Assembly: GCA_020161845.1 (NCBI GenBank) | Contig: JAIUNK010000005.1 | Location: 62,001-126,000 of the forward strand | Origin: Actinomycetota bacterium | GTDB lineage: Bacteria > Actinomycetota > Actinomycetes > Actinomycetales > Dermatophilaceae | Reading direction: 5' to 3' | Length of the DNA: 64,000 nucleotides | Shown: positions 50,821 through 59,936 of the stretch, piece by piece | Position numbering within the stretch: position 1 is the first letter of the stretch | How the letters are laid out: the number at the start of each line of letters is the position of its first letter | Position numbers and translations under genes: made by a program | Notes under the pieces: model-generated | What the model saw: the letters and a program-made list of their open reading frames with translations, nothing else | The model's database searches: none | What the model was told of the DNA's origin: nothing

Positions 50821-51362
50821 TAATCCCGGCTGATCCCGACCCGGCGCATCCCGATCCGCTCCGCGACCCGTTGCGAGGGCAGGTTCTCCGGATCGGTCAC
50901 GGCGACGACGCGGTCCAACCCGTGGGTCAGGCCGTGCGCGAGGACCGCGCGGGAGGCCTCGGCGATGTAGCCGCGCCCCGTGTGCGACGGGTGCGCTCGC
51001 CAGCCGATCTCGATGTCCCAGGTCTCGCTCGGCCCCGGCAGGATCGCCGGAGGTCGAAGGGCCGGTGACGTCGCGGTGGCCGCGCCCTGGCTGCCGGATG
51101 GTGGGATCGGCTTGAGCATCACCAGGCCCACAACCTGCCCGGCGTCGGGGCCGTCGCGCAGTTCGATGGCCGGGATGCCGAGCAATCCGTCGTCGTAGCC
51201 GGCGAACCGGGTCAACGCCGCCCGGGCGTCATCCTCGGTCGCGCAGACCGCACTCGGGATGAACCGGGCGATCCCAGGATGCCGGTGGATGCCCAGCACC
51301 GCGGGCAGGTCGACCTCGGTGAAGGGCCGCAGCCGCAGCCGGTCGGTGGTCAGCGTGATCAC
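50775..51362 (-). CDS. GNAT N-acetyltransferase, RimJ/RimL type
   Basis: The 195-residue enzyme starts TLTTDRLRLRPFTEVDLPAV, the common entry of RimJ/RimL-like acetyltransferases. The acetyl-CoA loop is GWRAHPSHTGRGYIAEASRA and the closing region is PENLPSQRVAERIGMRRVG. A Ser/Ala/Pro-rich insert (residues about 95-120) breaks the core. The GTG at 51362 is chosen because upstream sequence (to 51572) has no domain match. It follows another GNAT gene after 11 bases. The acceptor is unknown. Confidence 0.82.
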   Translation of the reverse strand: MITLTTDRLRLRPFTEVDLPAVLGIHRHPGIARFIPSAVCATEDDARAALTRFAGYDDGLLGIPAIELRDGPDAGQVVGLVMLKPIPPSGSQGAATATSPALRPPAILPGPSETWDIEIGWRAHPSHTGRGYIAEASRAVLAHGLTHGLDRVVAVTDPENLPSQRVAERIGMRRVGISRDYYDEVVVLFEALRPA

Positions 51363-51373
51363 GGTCTGGCAGC

Positions 51374-52219
51374 CTACGGGCCGTCCGGGCGGTGCCACTC
51401 GTACGGCGTGGTCGTGCCGACTTTCACCAAGCCCGAGCGCTCCAGGATCGGCCGCGAGTATTCCGTGGAGTCGCTGGTCATCAGGGTCTTGCCGCGGGCC
51501 AGGGCCGAGCGGGCCCGGGCCGCGGTCAGCGCCCGGTAAACACCGCGGCCGCGCCACGATGCGCGGGTGCACCCACCCCAGATCCCGGCGAACTGCGTGC
51601 CGGGCTCGGGTTCGAGACGGCCGGCACAGACGATCTGGTCACCGTATTCCGCGATCCACAGCTCCAGGTCGTCGCGCCCCGTGGCCATCCGCTGCAGCAG
51701 GCTCTCCGCCGCCCCGGGGTAGGAGCGCCCGAACACCTCGTCCTGCATCGCCGTCATCCGGCGTACGTCGTCTGCCGCGGTGATCGTGCGCAGGGTGACG
51801 CCGTCGGGCAGCGGCACGTCGACCGCGAGCAGGGCCGCCTCGCCGACCATGATCGACTCGGGTTCGGCGGGGGTGAAGTCGGCGGCCAGCAGCGCCTCAT
51901 GGAGCCCGGGCGCGTGGTCGTGCGCCCGGGTCTTCCACTCCACCTCGGAGATATGCGGGTCGGCCGCGAAGTGGGCGCGGACGCGGTCGACCAGCTCGCG
52001 CACGGCCGAGGCAGGCAACGGCGCGCCGGTCTCGTCGATCAGGCTGCGGTAGGTGACGAAGCCACGGCCCGCGGCGTACTCGGCCGCAACCACCGGGCCG
52101 ATGAACTCCCAGCGCAGCGCTCCGGACAGGCTGGTCGGGTCGCGGAGCTGCTCGTCGTAGGCCCGCAGGTAGGTCGCAGCCAGGTCTGCGTCCGGATCGG
52201 CGTCGGGGGGTGGCTGCAT
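51374..52219 (-). CDS. GNAT family N-acetyltransferase (two-part)
   Basis: The 281-residue protein has an N-terminal region of about 125 residues without a clear motif and a C-terminal GNAT domain (from GVTLRTITAADDVRRMTAMQ). The acetyl-CoA region is GGCTRASWRGRGVYRALTAA and the end SDSTEYSRPILERSGLVKVG is typical. It is 11 bases upstream of the other GNAT gene on the same strand, so they are cotranscribed. Small-molecule or antibiotic acetylation is possible. Confidence 0.8.
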   Translation of the reverse strand: MQPPPDADPDADLAATYLRAYDEQLRDPTSLSGALRWEFIGPVVAAEYAAGRGFVTYRSLIDETGAPLPASAVRELVDRVRAHFAADPHISEVEWKTRAHDHAPGLHEALLAADFTPAEPESIMVGEAALLAVDVPLPDGVTLRTITAADDVRRMTAMQDEVFGRSYPGAAESLLQRMATGRDDLELWIAEYGDQIVCAGRLEPEPGTQFAGIWGGCTRASWRGRGVYRALTAARARSALARGKTLMTSDSTEYSRPILERSGLVKVGTTTPYEWHRPDGP

Positions 52220-52290
52220 GGCGGCGAGTATGACGGCGGAACCGCAACGGCCTCAAGACATTTCCATCGGTCTCGGCCAGGATGGCGGGC

Positions 52291-52761
52291 ATGGAATCCC
52301 TCAGGCATCGCGAGTCGATCGAGATCAACGCCCCGCCGGAGACCGTGTATGACCTGGTCACGGACGTTTCCCGGACCGGTCAGTGGAGTCCGGTGTGCAA
52401 GGAGAGCTGGTACAAGGACGGCGGCGGGCCCCGGGTCGGCGCCGTGATCGTCGGCAAGAACGTGACGCCGCAACGGGAGTGGCAGACCGAGTCGGAGGTG
52501 GTGGCCGCCGACCGGCCGCGCGCCTTCGCCTGGGTGGTCAACGGGAACGTGGCGCGGTGGGGTTATGAGTTGGAGCCGCTCGACGACGGGGCGCGGACCC
52601 GGCTGACGGAGAGCTGGGAGGTGCTCCCGAGCGGCGTGGAGTTCTTCTCGCACAAGTACGGCGACGACGCGGGCGCCCAACTGGACGAACGGCGCCGGGC
52701 CGCCCTGGAGGGCATCCCGGCAACCCTCGCGGCGATCAAAAGGGTCGTGGAGGCGGAATGA
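52291..52761 (+). CDS. SRPBCC (START-like) family protein
   Basis: The 156-residue lipid- or ligand-binding protein has the SRPBCC helix-grip start SIEINAPPETVYDLVTDVSR and a core with WSPVCKESWYKDGGGPRVG and TRLTESWEVLP. A C-terminal long helix (LDERRRAALEGIPATLAAIK) closes the pocket. Relatives bind or modify hydrophobic small molecules; no catalytic residues stand out. The ATG at 52291 has AGGA 8 bases upstream. It converges on the malic enzyme gene across a 40-bp palindrome. Confidence 0.8.
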   Translation: MESLRHRESIEINAPPETVYDLVTDVSRTGQWSPVCKESWYKDGGGPRVGAVIVGKNVTPQREWQTESEVVAADRPRAFAWVVNGNVARWGYELEPLDDGARTRLTESWEVLPSGVEFFSHKYGDDAGAQLDERRRAALEGIPATLAAIKRVVEAE

Positions 52762-52764
52762 GTC

Positions 52765-52804
52765 GTGTCGAGTTCCCCACCGAACTCGGTGGGGAACTCG
52801 ACAC
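52765..52804. repeat. Perfect 40-bp palindrome, copy 1
   Basis: GTGTCGAGTTCCCCACCGA and its exact complement flank a 2-base AC centre. It lies between convergent genes, where it would act as a terminator for both. A near copy exists at 59831-59870, which shows that it is a dispersed element. Confidence 0.8.
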
Positions 52805-52809
52805 GGTCC

Positions 52810-54216
52810 TCAGGCGCCGCGGCAAACGCCGTCGGCCCGGGCCGCCGCCTCGACCGCGGCCGCCACGGCGGGGGCCACCCGGTGGTCGAACGCGATCGGC
52901 ACGATGTAGCGGGGGTGCAGTTCGTCGCCGACGACCTCCGCGATGGCGCGGGCCGCGGCGAGCTTCATGTTCTCGGTGATCTTCGTGGCGCCGGCGTCGA
53001 GAGCGCCGCGGAAGATGCCGGGGAACGCCAGCACGTTGTTGATCTGATTCGGGAAATCGCTACGGCCTGTAGCGATCACGGCGGCGATGTCCTGGATCAA
53101 CTCCGGCCGGATCTCCGGGTCGGGGTTGGCCATCGCGAACACCAGCGGGTCCTTGGTCATCGACAACACATCGTCGACCGTGAGCAGATCCGGCCCGGAC
53201 AGCCCGACGAAGACGTCCGCCCCGCGGATCACGTCAGTGATCGTGCCGGCCAGGCGCTCGGGATTGGTGTTCTCCGCGAACCACTGCTTGCTCGCGTTCA
53301 GGTCCTCGCGACCGGTGTGCACGGCGCCCTGCCGGTCGACGCCGATGATGTTGTCCACCCCGGCGGCCATCAGCATCTTGCTGACCGCCACCCCGGCGGC
53401 GCCCACACCGGCGACCACGATCTTGAGGTTGCCGTGCTTCTTGCCGACGATCTTGAGCGCGTTCTCCAAGCCGGCCACGGTCACGATCGCCGTGCCGTGC
53501 TGGTCGTCATGAAACACCGGGATGTCCAGGGCCTCGACCAGCCGCGCCTCGATGTCGAACGCCCCCGGGGCGGCGATGTCCTCCAGGTTGATCCCGCCGA
53601 ACGTCGGCGCCAACGCGCGAACGATCTCGACGATGCGATCGGGGTCCTTGGTGTCCAGGCAGATCGGGAAGGCGTCCACCCCGCCGAAGCGCTTGAACAG
53701 CTGCGCCTTGCCCTCCATCACCGGCATCGCGGCGTACGGTCCGATGTCGCCCAGCCCGAGCACCGCGGTGCCGTCCGACACCACCGCGACGGTGTTCTTG
53801 CGGATCGTATAGCGGTGCGAGAGCTCGCGATCCGCCGCGATCGCCGAGCAGACCCGCGCGACGCCGGGGGAGTAGGCCATCGCCAGGTCGTCCATGCCCC
53901 GGATCTCCACCGAGGAGTCCACGGTGATCTTGCCGGCGTCGTGCAGGGCGAAGGTCCGGTCCTCGCAGTGCAGCAGCTCGACACCCTCGACCCGTTCCAC
54001 GGCCGCCCGGATCCGGTCCTGGTGGGCCACGTCGGCGCAGTAGACGATCACGTCTTCGGTGAGATACGCCGTCTTGAGTTCGAAGCCCTCGAGGGCGTTG
54101 ATGTTGCCGCCCGCCTCGCCGATGGCGACCGCCAGGGCGCCGAGTGTGCCGGGTCGATCGGCCAGCCGGACGCGCAGGCGCAGGGAATAGGCAGGAGAGG
54201 GCGACTTCGGTGACAT
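52810..54216 (-). CDS. NAD(P)-malic enzyme with N-terminal ACT domain
   Basis: The 468-residue enzyme converts malate to pyruvate and CO2. Residues about 12-85 form an ACT-type ligand-binding domain (RVRLADRPGTLGALAVAIGE). The malic domain follows with YSPGVARVCSAIA, the catalytic Lys in GLGDIGPYAAMPVMEGKAQL, the metal Asp pair in PVFHDDQHGTAIV, and NAD-binding VVAGVGAAGVAVSK. The ACT fusion implies allosteric control by an amino acid or other small molecule. NADPH made here could feed PhaB. The ATG at 54216 is used; the GTG at 54234 is an alternative. Confidence 0.9.
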   Translation of the reverse strand: MSPKSPSPAYSLRLRVRLADRPGTLGALAVAIGEAGGNINALEGFELKTAYLTEDVIVYCADVAHQDRIRAAVERVEGVELLHCEDRTFALHDAGKITVDSSVEIRGMDDLAMAYSPGVARVCSAIAADRELSHRYTIRKNTVAVVSDGTAVLGLGDIGPYAAMPVMEGKAQLFKRFGGVDAFPICLDTKDPDRIVEIVRALAPTFGGINLEDIAAPGAFDIEARLVEALDIPVFHDDQHGTAIVTVAGLENALKIVGKKHGNLKIVVAGVGAAGVAVSKMLMAAGVDNIIGVDRQGAVHTGREDLNASKQWFAENTNPERLAGTITDVIRGADVFVGLSGPDLLTVDDVLSMTKDPLVFAMANPDPEIRPELIQDIAAVIATGRSDFPNQINNVLAFPGIFRGALDAGATKITENMKLAAARAIAEVVGDELHPRYIVPIAFDHRVAPAVAAAVEAAARADGVCRGA

Positions 54217-54353
54217 GACGCGAAAATATCCCACGTCGTGACGTGCTCGGGACGCGGTCCGGTCGTGGCACCGCGGGCCGTCGCCTCGTGCCGGGGGCGT
54301 CGCGTCGCGCTGAGGGCCGTGCTGACGCGGTGGTCGGCCGCTAGCGTGGCGCG

Positions 54354-55001
54354 ATGGAGATCGACCTGGTGGGCCGCGAGCCGCAGCTGACCGAGGCCTG
54401 GACCCGGGTCTGCGCGGACCTCGCGGGGGTCACCGTCACCGTGGCCGACATCACCGCACTGGACTGCGACGCCGTGCTCTCCCCGGCCAACTCGTTCGGC
54501 TTCATGGGCGGCGGCGTCGATCTGGCCTATGCCCAGGCGTTCGGCCCGCACCTGGAACCCCGGGTGCGAGCGTCGATCGCGGACCGCTGGGGCGGCGAAC
54601 TCCCGGTCGGCTGCGCCGAGATCGTCGCGACCGCCCCCAGCCCCGGCGCCGGGTCGATCCCCTGGCTGGTCGTCGCGCCGACCATGCGGGTGCCGCAGCG
54701 GATCGCGGGCACCGTCAACGCCTATCTCGCCGCCCGGGCGGCGCTGCGGCTCATCGCCTTCGGCTGCTTTCCCGGCGATGCCGCGACGTACCGCGAGTAC
54801 GCCGGGACGCCGATCCGCGACGCCGTACGACGCCTGGCCGTCCCCGGCCTGGGCACCGGCACCGGCGCGCTGCCTCCGCTGGTCTGCGCGCGGCAGGTAC
54901 GCGCGGCGATCGAGGAGATCCGGGACGACGCGGGCGCCGACGCCGCCCCGCGCGATATGGCCACGGCGCTGGCCCGACATCGCGAGCTTGCCGGCGGCTG
55001 A
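54354..55001 (+). CDS. Macro-domain protein (ADP-ribose binding)
   Basis: The 215-residue protein has macro-domain motifs: VTVADITALDCDAVLSPANS with the ADP-ribose-contacting Asn, the GFMGGGVDLAYAQAFG loop, and PGLGTGTGALPPLVCARQVR as the distal binding loop. Macro proteins remove or recognise ADP-ribose on proteins or metabolites. TAGCGT ends 6 bases before the ATG, so it may be leaderless. The partner ADP-ribosyltransferase, if any, is not adjacent. It converges on a broken transsulfuration gene after 17 bases. Confidence 0.82.
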   Translation: MEIDLVGREPQLTEAWTRVCADLAGVTVTVADITALDCDAVLSPANSFGFMGGGVDLAYAQAFGPHLEPRVRASIADRWGGELPVGCAEIVATAPSPGAGSIPWLVVAPTMRVPQRIAGTVNAYLAARAALRLIAFGCFPGDAATYREYAGTPIRDAVRRLAVPGLGTGTGALPPLVCARQVRAAIEEIRDDAGADAAPRDMATALARHRELAGG

Positions 55002-55018
55002 CGGCGGCCCGCTCGGTG

Positions 55019-56040
55019 TCAGCCGGTCAGGGCCCGCTCCAGGTCGGCCCGCAGGTCGTCGTACGACTCCAGGCCCACCGACAGCCGCAGCACGTCCGGG
55101 CCCGGTCGCGCATCGGCGGCGACCGGCCGGTGGGTCAGCGCGGCCGGGTGCTGGATCAGGGAATCGACGCCGCCGAGGGAGACCGCGTGCGTGATGAGGC
55201 GGACGCGGTCGACGACCGCCATGGCCCGGCGCATCCCCGCCTCGGGGCCGCCGGCGACCTGGACCGCGATCATCGCGCCCGGACCCCGCATCTGGCGCCC
55301 GACCAGTCCGAGCGGGTCGCCGTCGGGCAGCCCCGGATACTGCACCCGAGCGACGTTCGGCGCCTCGCTCGCCAGCCACGCGGCCAGGCGCTGCGCGGTC
55401 GCCTGCTGGGCGCCGACCCGCAGCGGGAGGGTCTGCAGGCCGCGGTGCAGGAGGTACGCCGCGAGCGGGTGCACGATCGCGCCCGTGACCGCCCGGACCC
55501 GGCGCAGCGCCGCCGCCCACGCCCCGTCGCAGGCCACCACGTCGCCGTGTCCGCCCAGATATTTCGTGCCGCTGTGCAGCACCAGGGCCGCGCCGTGGGC
55601 GGCGGGGTTCTGCAGGGCCGGCGTGGCGAACGTGTTGTCCGCCAGGACCGGCACCCCGCCCTCGGCCACCGGGCCGCCGGCGGCGGTCACCACCGCCGCG
55701 ATATCGACGAGTTGCAGGGTGGGGTTGCCGGGCGTCTCCAGGATGACCAGGCAGGTGTCGGGTCGGATGGCGTCGGCGACCCGCTCCGGTGTGCAGAACG
55801 TGGTCTCGGTGCCCAGCAGGCCGGTGGCCAGAACGTGGTCGGTCCCGCCGTACAGCGGCCGGATCCCGATGACGTGCGATCCCGACCCTGGGCGGCACCT
55901 TCTTGGCGGGCGGCGAGCACGGCGGCGGTGACGGCCGCCATCCCGGAGGAGAAGGCGACGGCCTGGGCGGTGCCCTCCAGCGCGGCCAGCGCGGTCTCGA
56001 ACCGCGCGACCGTCGGATTCCACAGCCGCTGGTAGATGAG
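55019..56040 (-). pseudogene. Cystathionine gamma-synthase-like PLP gene, frameshifted and 5' truncated
   Basis: The C-terminal part (frame ending 55019) is a clear transsulfuration PLP enzyme: IRPLYGGTDHVLATGLLG, VDIAAVVTAAG, VLADNTFATP, the PLP Lys in LHSGTKYLGGHGDV and LRLSVGLESYDDL. The N-terminal part (YQRLWNPTVARFETALAALE, SSGMAAVTAAVLAARQ) lies in another frame; the two meet near 55880-55900. About 40-50 residues normally before Y-x-R-x-x-N-P-T are missing, and a 14-bp tandem repeat sits at the break. A sequencing error could explain the frameshift but not the missing start. It lies near metA in an abbreviated methionine region. Confidence 0.75.
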
Positions 56041-56069
56041 CCCGCCGGATTGGCCAGATCGGTGTGGTT

Positions 56070-56105
56070 CGCCGGGTCGGCCTCGCCGGGTCGGCCTCGC
56101 GGGGT
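56070..56105. repeat. 14-bp tandem repeat at the broken gene end
   Basis: CGCCGGGTCGGCCT occurs twice in tandem (56070-56083, 56084-56097), followed by a decayed third unit. It fills the junction between the hydrolase stop and the truncated PLP gene, suggesting that a deletion happened here. Confidence 0.65.
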
Positions 56106-57052
56106 CAGCCGCCGGTGAGCCGCCCGCCGGTGATGACGCGGGCGGCATCCGCCAGGGTGCGGCGGGTCTCGGGCACCCAGAGGTCACCGACGTAGGCGTG
56201 GTGCGCGCCGGGGTAGACGGTCAGCCGCGTCGGTGTCCCGGCGGCCTGGGCCTTCGCCGCGAAGCGCTGCACGTCCGGCAGGAAGATGTCGTGATCCCCC
56301 TGGTAGAGATGCAGCGGCGGGAGGCCGCCGAGGTGATCCGACAACGGGCTCACCATCGGATCCGTGAGCTCCCGCGGACCGGCCCAGCACCGCGCCGCGG
56401 CGGCCAGGGTCACGCAGCGCAGGGTCACGTCGCGGGGCTCCAGGGCCTTGGCGGCCGGATTGGTCATGCTCGCCTCGACCCACGGGAAGAAGAGCACCAG
56501 CGCATCGGCCGCCGGACCGCCCCGATCCCGGCTCCGGATGGCATGCGCGAGCGCGAGCCCGCCACCGGCCGAGTTCCCCGCCACCACGACGCGGCTGCGC
56601 GGGTGAGAGAGGTTGCGCTCGCGGGGTGCGCTCGCGGCCCGGTGAACCCCGTCCATGACCTCGTCGAGCAGCGCCAGCGCCGCGTCCACCTGGTGCTCGG
56701 GGGCCAGGCCGTAGGCGGGGACGGTCAGATTCGCCCCGGTCGTCTCCGCCAACCAGGCCAGCGTCGCCCACTGTCGATCCGACATCGGGAACAGGTAACC
56801 ACCGCCGTGCAGATAGACCAGTTCCGCCCGGGGCCCGGCCGCCGACGCCTGGCGTGGCTCCAGGCGCAGCACGGGGCGCCCCCGCACGACGTACCGCTGC
56901 TGGCGATAGCGCCGCAACAGCCGCCGCGGCGGCGGGGCGCCGGCGCGCGCGGGATCGAGGGCCGCGAGCATCGCCGCCGGGTCGGGATCGTCCTGCGGAC
57001 GGTTGCGCAGGCGGGCCCACCCGCGAGCAGCGGTCAAGGCCAGCGACGTCAC
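56105..57052 (-). CDS. Alpha/beta hydrolase, HSL-family esterase
   Basis: The 315-residue esterase has the oxyanion motif YLHGGGYLF, the nucleophile elbow [12 protein letters not shown], the acid in GDHDIFLPD and His in GAHHAYVGD. These are marks of the hormone-sensitive-lipase-like family. The GTG at 57052 overlaps the metA stop by GTGA, which ties its expression to metA. A role in removing an acyl group from a homoserine derivative is possible but unproven. Its stop lies just left of the 14-bp repeats of the broken PLP gene. Confidence 0.85.
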   Translation of the reverse strand: MTSLALTAARGWARLRNRPQDDPDPAAMLAALDPARAGAPPPRRLLRRYRQQRYVVRGRPVLRLEPRQASAAGPRAELVYLHGGGYLFPMSDRQWATLAWLAETTGANLTVPAYGLAPEHQVDAALALLDEVMDGVHRAASAPRERNLSHPRSRVVVAGNSAGGGLALAHAIRSRDRGGPAADALVLFFPWVEASMTNPAAKALEPRDVTLRCVTLAAAARCWAGPRELTDPMVSPLSDHLGGLPPLHLYQGDHDIFLPDVQRFAAKAQAAGTPTRLTVYPGAHHAYVGDLWVPETRRTLADAARVITGGRLTGG

Positions 57053-57990
57053 TCCTCCACCGGCGCGGCGGGGGCGGGGATGGCGGACAGGTCGTACGGC
57101 GTGCGCTGGTAGACGTAGTAGTTCAGCCAATTGGAATAGAGCAGGAAGGCGTGCGACCGCCAGGTGACCAGGGGTTTTTGGGTCGGGTCGTCCCCGGGGT
57201 AGTAGTTCACCGGCACCGCGATGTCCAGCCCCCTGGCTACGTCCCGCTCGTATTCGGCGGCCAGGGTGCGCCGCTCGTATTCCGGGTGCCCGGTCACAAA
57301 CAGCTGCCGCTGATCCCGGCTGGTGGCCAGATAGACCCCGGCCCGGTCCGACTCCGCGATGAGCTCGAGCCCGTCCGCGGCCAGGATCGCCTCGCGGGCC
57401 ACGCCGGTGTGCCGTGAGTGCGGGGCCGGGAAAACCTCGTCGAACCCCCGCACGATGTGGGCGTGCCGCTGCAACACCCGGTGCTCGAAGACCCCGAACA
57501 TCTTTTCCGGCAGCTCGAACTTGGGCACCCCAAAGTGGTGATAGAGCCCGGCCTGGGCGCCCCAGCACGTGTGCAGCGTGGAAAAGACGTGCTCCCGGCT
57601 CCACTCCATGATCTGCACGAGCTCGTCCCAATAGTCGACGTCCTCAAACGCCATCAGCTCCACCGGGGCGCCGGTGATGATCAGGCCGTCGTACTTGTCG
57701 TCACGCACCTGATCGAAGGTCGTGTAAAACGCCGCCAGGTGCTCCCCGGGAGTGTGCGTCGCCTCGCGCGACCGCATGCGGACCAGCGTGAACTCCACCT
57801 GCAGCGGGGAATTCCCGAGCAAGCGCAGCACCTGCGTCTCGGTGTCCACCTTGGTGGGCATCAGGTTTACCATCGCGATCCGCAGCGGCCGAATGTCCTG
57901 GTGCACCGCGCGGTCCTCCGGCATGACGAAGACGTTTTCCGCATTGAGCGTGGCGCGGGCGGGCAGGTCGCGGGGAATCTTGACGGGCAC
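57049..57990 (-). CDS. metA: Homoserine O-acetyltransferase, MetA family
   Basis: The 313-residue enzyme activates homoserine for methionine synthesis. The catalytic Cys142 is in [13 protein letters not shown] and the His235/Glu237 pair in TGHPEYER. The selector residue 111 is Glu in [18 protein letters not shown]. coli MetA, which uses succinyl-CoA, has Gly there, and Glu111 marks acetyl-CoA users. So the product is probably O-acetylhomoserine. GGAGGAG lies 7 bases before the GTG at 57990, which fixes the start at [10 protein letters not shown]. It is coupled to the HSL esterase downstream. No SAM riboswitch was recognised upstream. Confidence 0.93.
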   Translation of the reverse strand: MPVKIPRDLPARATLNAENVFVMPEDRAVHQDIRPLRIAMVNLMPTKVDTETQVLRLLGNSPLQVEFTLVRMRSREATHTPGEHLAAFYTTFDQVRDDKYDGLIITGAPVELMAFEDVDYWDELVQIMEWSREHVFSTLHTCWGAQAGLYHHFGVPKFELPEKMFGVFEHRVLQRHAHIVRGFDEVFPAPHSRHTGVAREAILAADGLELIAESDRAGVYLATSRDQRQLFVTGHPEYERRTLAAEYERDVARGLDIAVPVNYYPGDDPTQKPLVTWRSHAFLLYSNWLNYYVYQRTPYDLSAIPAPAAPVEE

Positions 57991-58232
57991 CGACGTACTC
58001 CTCCGGCAGGCGAGGCGAGGCTGGGCCCGGACGGTGCTGCCCGACCGGGCCTGGGAGACACGAGGGTAAGGCGCGCACGGGTTTGCGTGCGGGGCCGTTT
58101 CCGATCGTGGGCACGCGCTAGCATCGAAGACGTCTCCCTGGGCGTCCCCGCCTCCGATCTGCGGCGCGTCCGTCGGTGCTCGGGGCCACATGGACCTCAT
58201 GCCGTACACCGCCGTCCGAGCAGGGAGTACGC

Positions 58233-58529
58233 ATGGGAAAGCACTACAGCGAGGCCTCGCGTCGAACGCAGCGCGGGCTGCATCTCGGCGGTCTCGGGGT
58301 GGCGGTGCTCGCCCTGCTCGGCGGGGTGGTGGCCGGTGGCGGGGTGCCCTGGTTCGTCGTGGCCGTCGTGGCCCTGGTCGGGCTCGCTATCGCGCTCTGG
58401 AATCGGCGCCAGCCCGGCGACGCAGTGGCGCCGCCTGCTCTGCCGTTCGTCGCGTCGGCTTCGCCGGCGCCCCGTCCGCCCGCAGCGGTGCCGCCCGCCG
58501 AACCCGTCAAGCGCCCGGTGTCGTCCTAA
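58233..58529 (+). CDS. Small membrane protein, unknown function
   Basis: The 98-residue protein has a basic start ([15 protein letters not shown]), two hydrophobic segments (about 17-35 and 37-54, with a [11 protein letters not shown] turn) and a Pro/Ala-rich tail. GGGAG lies 6 bases before the ATG. The pattern, with a polar end after two helices, is common in actinobacterial small membrane proteins of no known role. It is divergent from metA and convergent with rlmC. Confidence 0.65.
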   Translation: MGKHYSEASRRTQRGLHLGGLGVAVLALLGGVVAGGGVPWFVVAVVALVGLAIALWNRRQPGDAVAPPALPFVASASPAPRPPAAVPPAEPVKRPVSS

Positions 58530-58560
58530 CCTCGGCCCGCCCGCGCGACGAGCGGTTTCA

Positions 58561-58583
58561 CCTGCTCATACCCTGGTATCAGG
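58561..58583. terminator. Short hairpin between convergent genes
   Basis: CCTG...ATACC pairs with GGTAT-CAGG with a 3-base bulge around a 2-base loop. It lies between the small membrane protein gene and rlmC and could end both transcripts. Confidence 0.4.
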
Positions 58584-58593
58584 AGGGGCGCGG

Positions 58594-59769
58594 TCAGCGG
58601 GTCAGCAGCACCAGCACCTCGGCGTGGTCGGTGTGCGGGAACATGTCGAACAGCCGCGCGCGGACCGGGCGCAGCGCCGGCATCCGGCGCAGATCCGCGG
58701 CCAGGGTCGCCGGATTGCAGCTGGAATACAGCACCGTCGACAGCGCTCCGGTGGCGGCGGCGTCCTGCAGTCCGCCCGCGAGCTCGGCGCCGATGCCCCG
58801 GCGTGGCGGGTTCACGATCACGGTGTCGGCCGCCACCTCGGCCAGGCGCTGCAGCGCGTACCCGGTGGCATCGCCGGCCTCGAAGGTGACGGCCAGGCCC
58901 GCCTCGGCCGCTGATCGGCGCGCCCCGGCCACCGCCGCCGTCGACACCTCGACCCCTCGCACCGGCACCTGCGCGCCCACCATCCGTGCGGCGTGCAACG
59001 CGAATCCCCCTACCCCGCAATAGAGGTCGAGGACGGATCGGGGTGCCGAGCCGGCGATCCAGGCCGCCGCCTCGCGGTAGAGCTCGCCCGCGACGGGGGT
59101 ATTGGTCTGCAGGAACGCCCCGGGGTGCACGTGCAGCGTCACATCGCCCACCCGCAGGGGCAGCGCCGACTCGGCGGTGATCACCAGCTCCACGTCGCCC
59201 TCCGGCACGGCCTTATGCTCGCTCAGGAGGTTGACGCTGACCACGCGCGGCGCTCGCAGCCCGGCGGCCTGCAGGCTCACGCGCAGCTCGTCCAGTCCGC
59301 GCCGGATCTTGCCGACCTGGCCCTCCGAGCGCAGCACGAACCGGATCATCGCCTCGGGGGCGGGATCGTTCGTCTCGACCAGGTGCAGCTGCTTGAGTTC
59401 GCCGGTGCGGCGTGGCACGTCGTACGGCCTCAGCCCCAGCCGCGCCACGAACTGCCCGAGCACGGGCAGCGCGGCTCGCGCGTACGGCCCGAGAATCCCG
59501 CAGCCGCGCAGGTCCACCCCGGTGCCGTCGGGTCGAAGGATGCCGAAGGTGGGCGCCTCGGGCGTCCCGCCCACCACCATCTTCGTCTTGGCGCGAAATT
59601 CCGACTCGGCCGACGGGCAGGGATCCTCCCACGTCAGGCCCTGCGCCCCGGGGAGATCGGCGAGGTGCGCGCGGACGGCGGCGTCCTTGGCGGCGAGCTG
59701 GTCGGCGTAGGGCGTCTCGATCCGCGCACACGACCGGCACGCGCCCGCCTCGAAGTACCCGCACCGCAC
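58594..59769 (-). CDS. rlmC: 23S rRNA (uracil-5-)-methyltransferase RlmC
   Basis: The 391-residue SAM enzyme methylates a uridine of 23S rRNA (U747 in E. coli numbering). The N-terminal cluster Cys residues are in MRCGYFEAGACRSCARIE, with a further one in GCGILGPYA. The catalytic core has LDLYCGVGGFALHAARM (SAM site), VIVNPPRRGIG, the nucleophile Cys in YSSCNPATLAADL and MFPHTDHAEVLVLL. The short N-terminus without a TRAM domain marks RumB/RlmC rather than RlmD. It is divergent from the response regulator gene. Confidence 0.9.
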   Translation of the reverse strand: MRCGYFEAGACRSCARIETPYADQLAAKDAAVRAHLADLPGAQGLTWEDPCPSAESEFRAKTKMVVGGTPEAPTFGILRPDGTGVDLRGCGILGPYARAALPVLGQFVARLGLRPYDVPRRTGELKQLHLVETNDPAPEAMIRFVLRSEGQVGKIRRGLDELRVSLQAAGLRAPRVVSVNLLSEHKAVPEGDVELVITAESALPLRVGDVTLHVHPGAFLQTNTPVAGELYREAAAWIAGSAPRSVLDLYCGVGGFALHAARMVGAQVPVRGVEVSTAAVAGARRSAAEAGLAVTFEAGDATGYALQRLAEVAADTVIVNPPRRGIGAELAGGLQDAAATGALSTVLYSSCNPATLAADLRRMPALRPVRARLFDMFPHTDHAEVLVLLTR

Positions 59770-59830
59770 GCCAACGATTGTCTCGCGGACGTCCGGGGTA
59801 CGGCGCGCGCGGGCCCAACCCAGAGGAGTC

Positions 59831-59870
59831 GTGTCGAGTTCCCCACCGAACTCGGGTGGGAACTCGGCAC
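59831..59870. repeat. Imperfect 40-bp palindrome, copy 2
   Basis: The left half, GTGTCGAGTTCCCCACCGA, is identical to copy 1; the right half differs at a few bases (TCGGGTGGGAACTCGGCAC). Unlike copy 1, it lies between divergent genes, so it is not simply a terminator. Confidence 0.75.
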
Positions 59871-59936
59871 AGCTTCGGCTCGGTCGACGCCTGCGAGGTA
59901 GCCTCGACGCAGGCCGCGCACCCCCGGAGGCGAGTC

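Noticed and set aside
57991-58232. SAM riboswitch before metA
   Set aside because: GC-rich stems such as GGCCCGG/CCGGGCC are present, but no recognisable SAM-riboswitch core was found.
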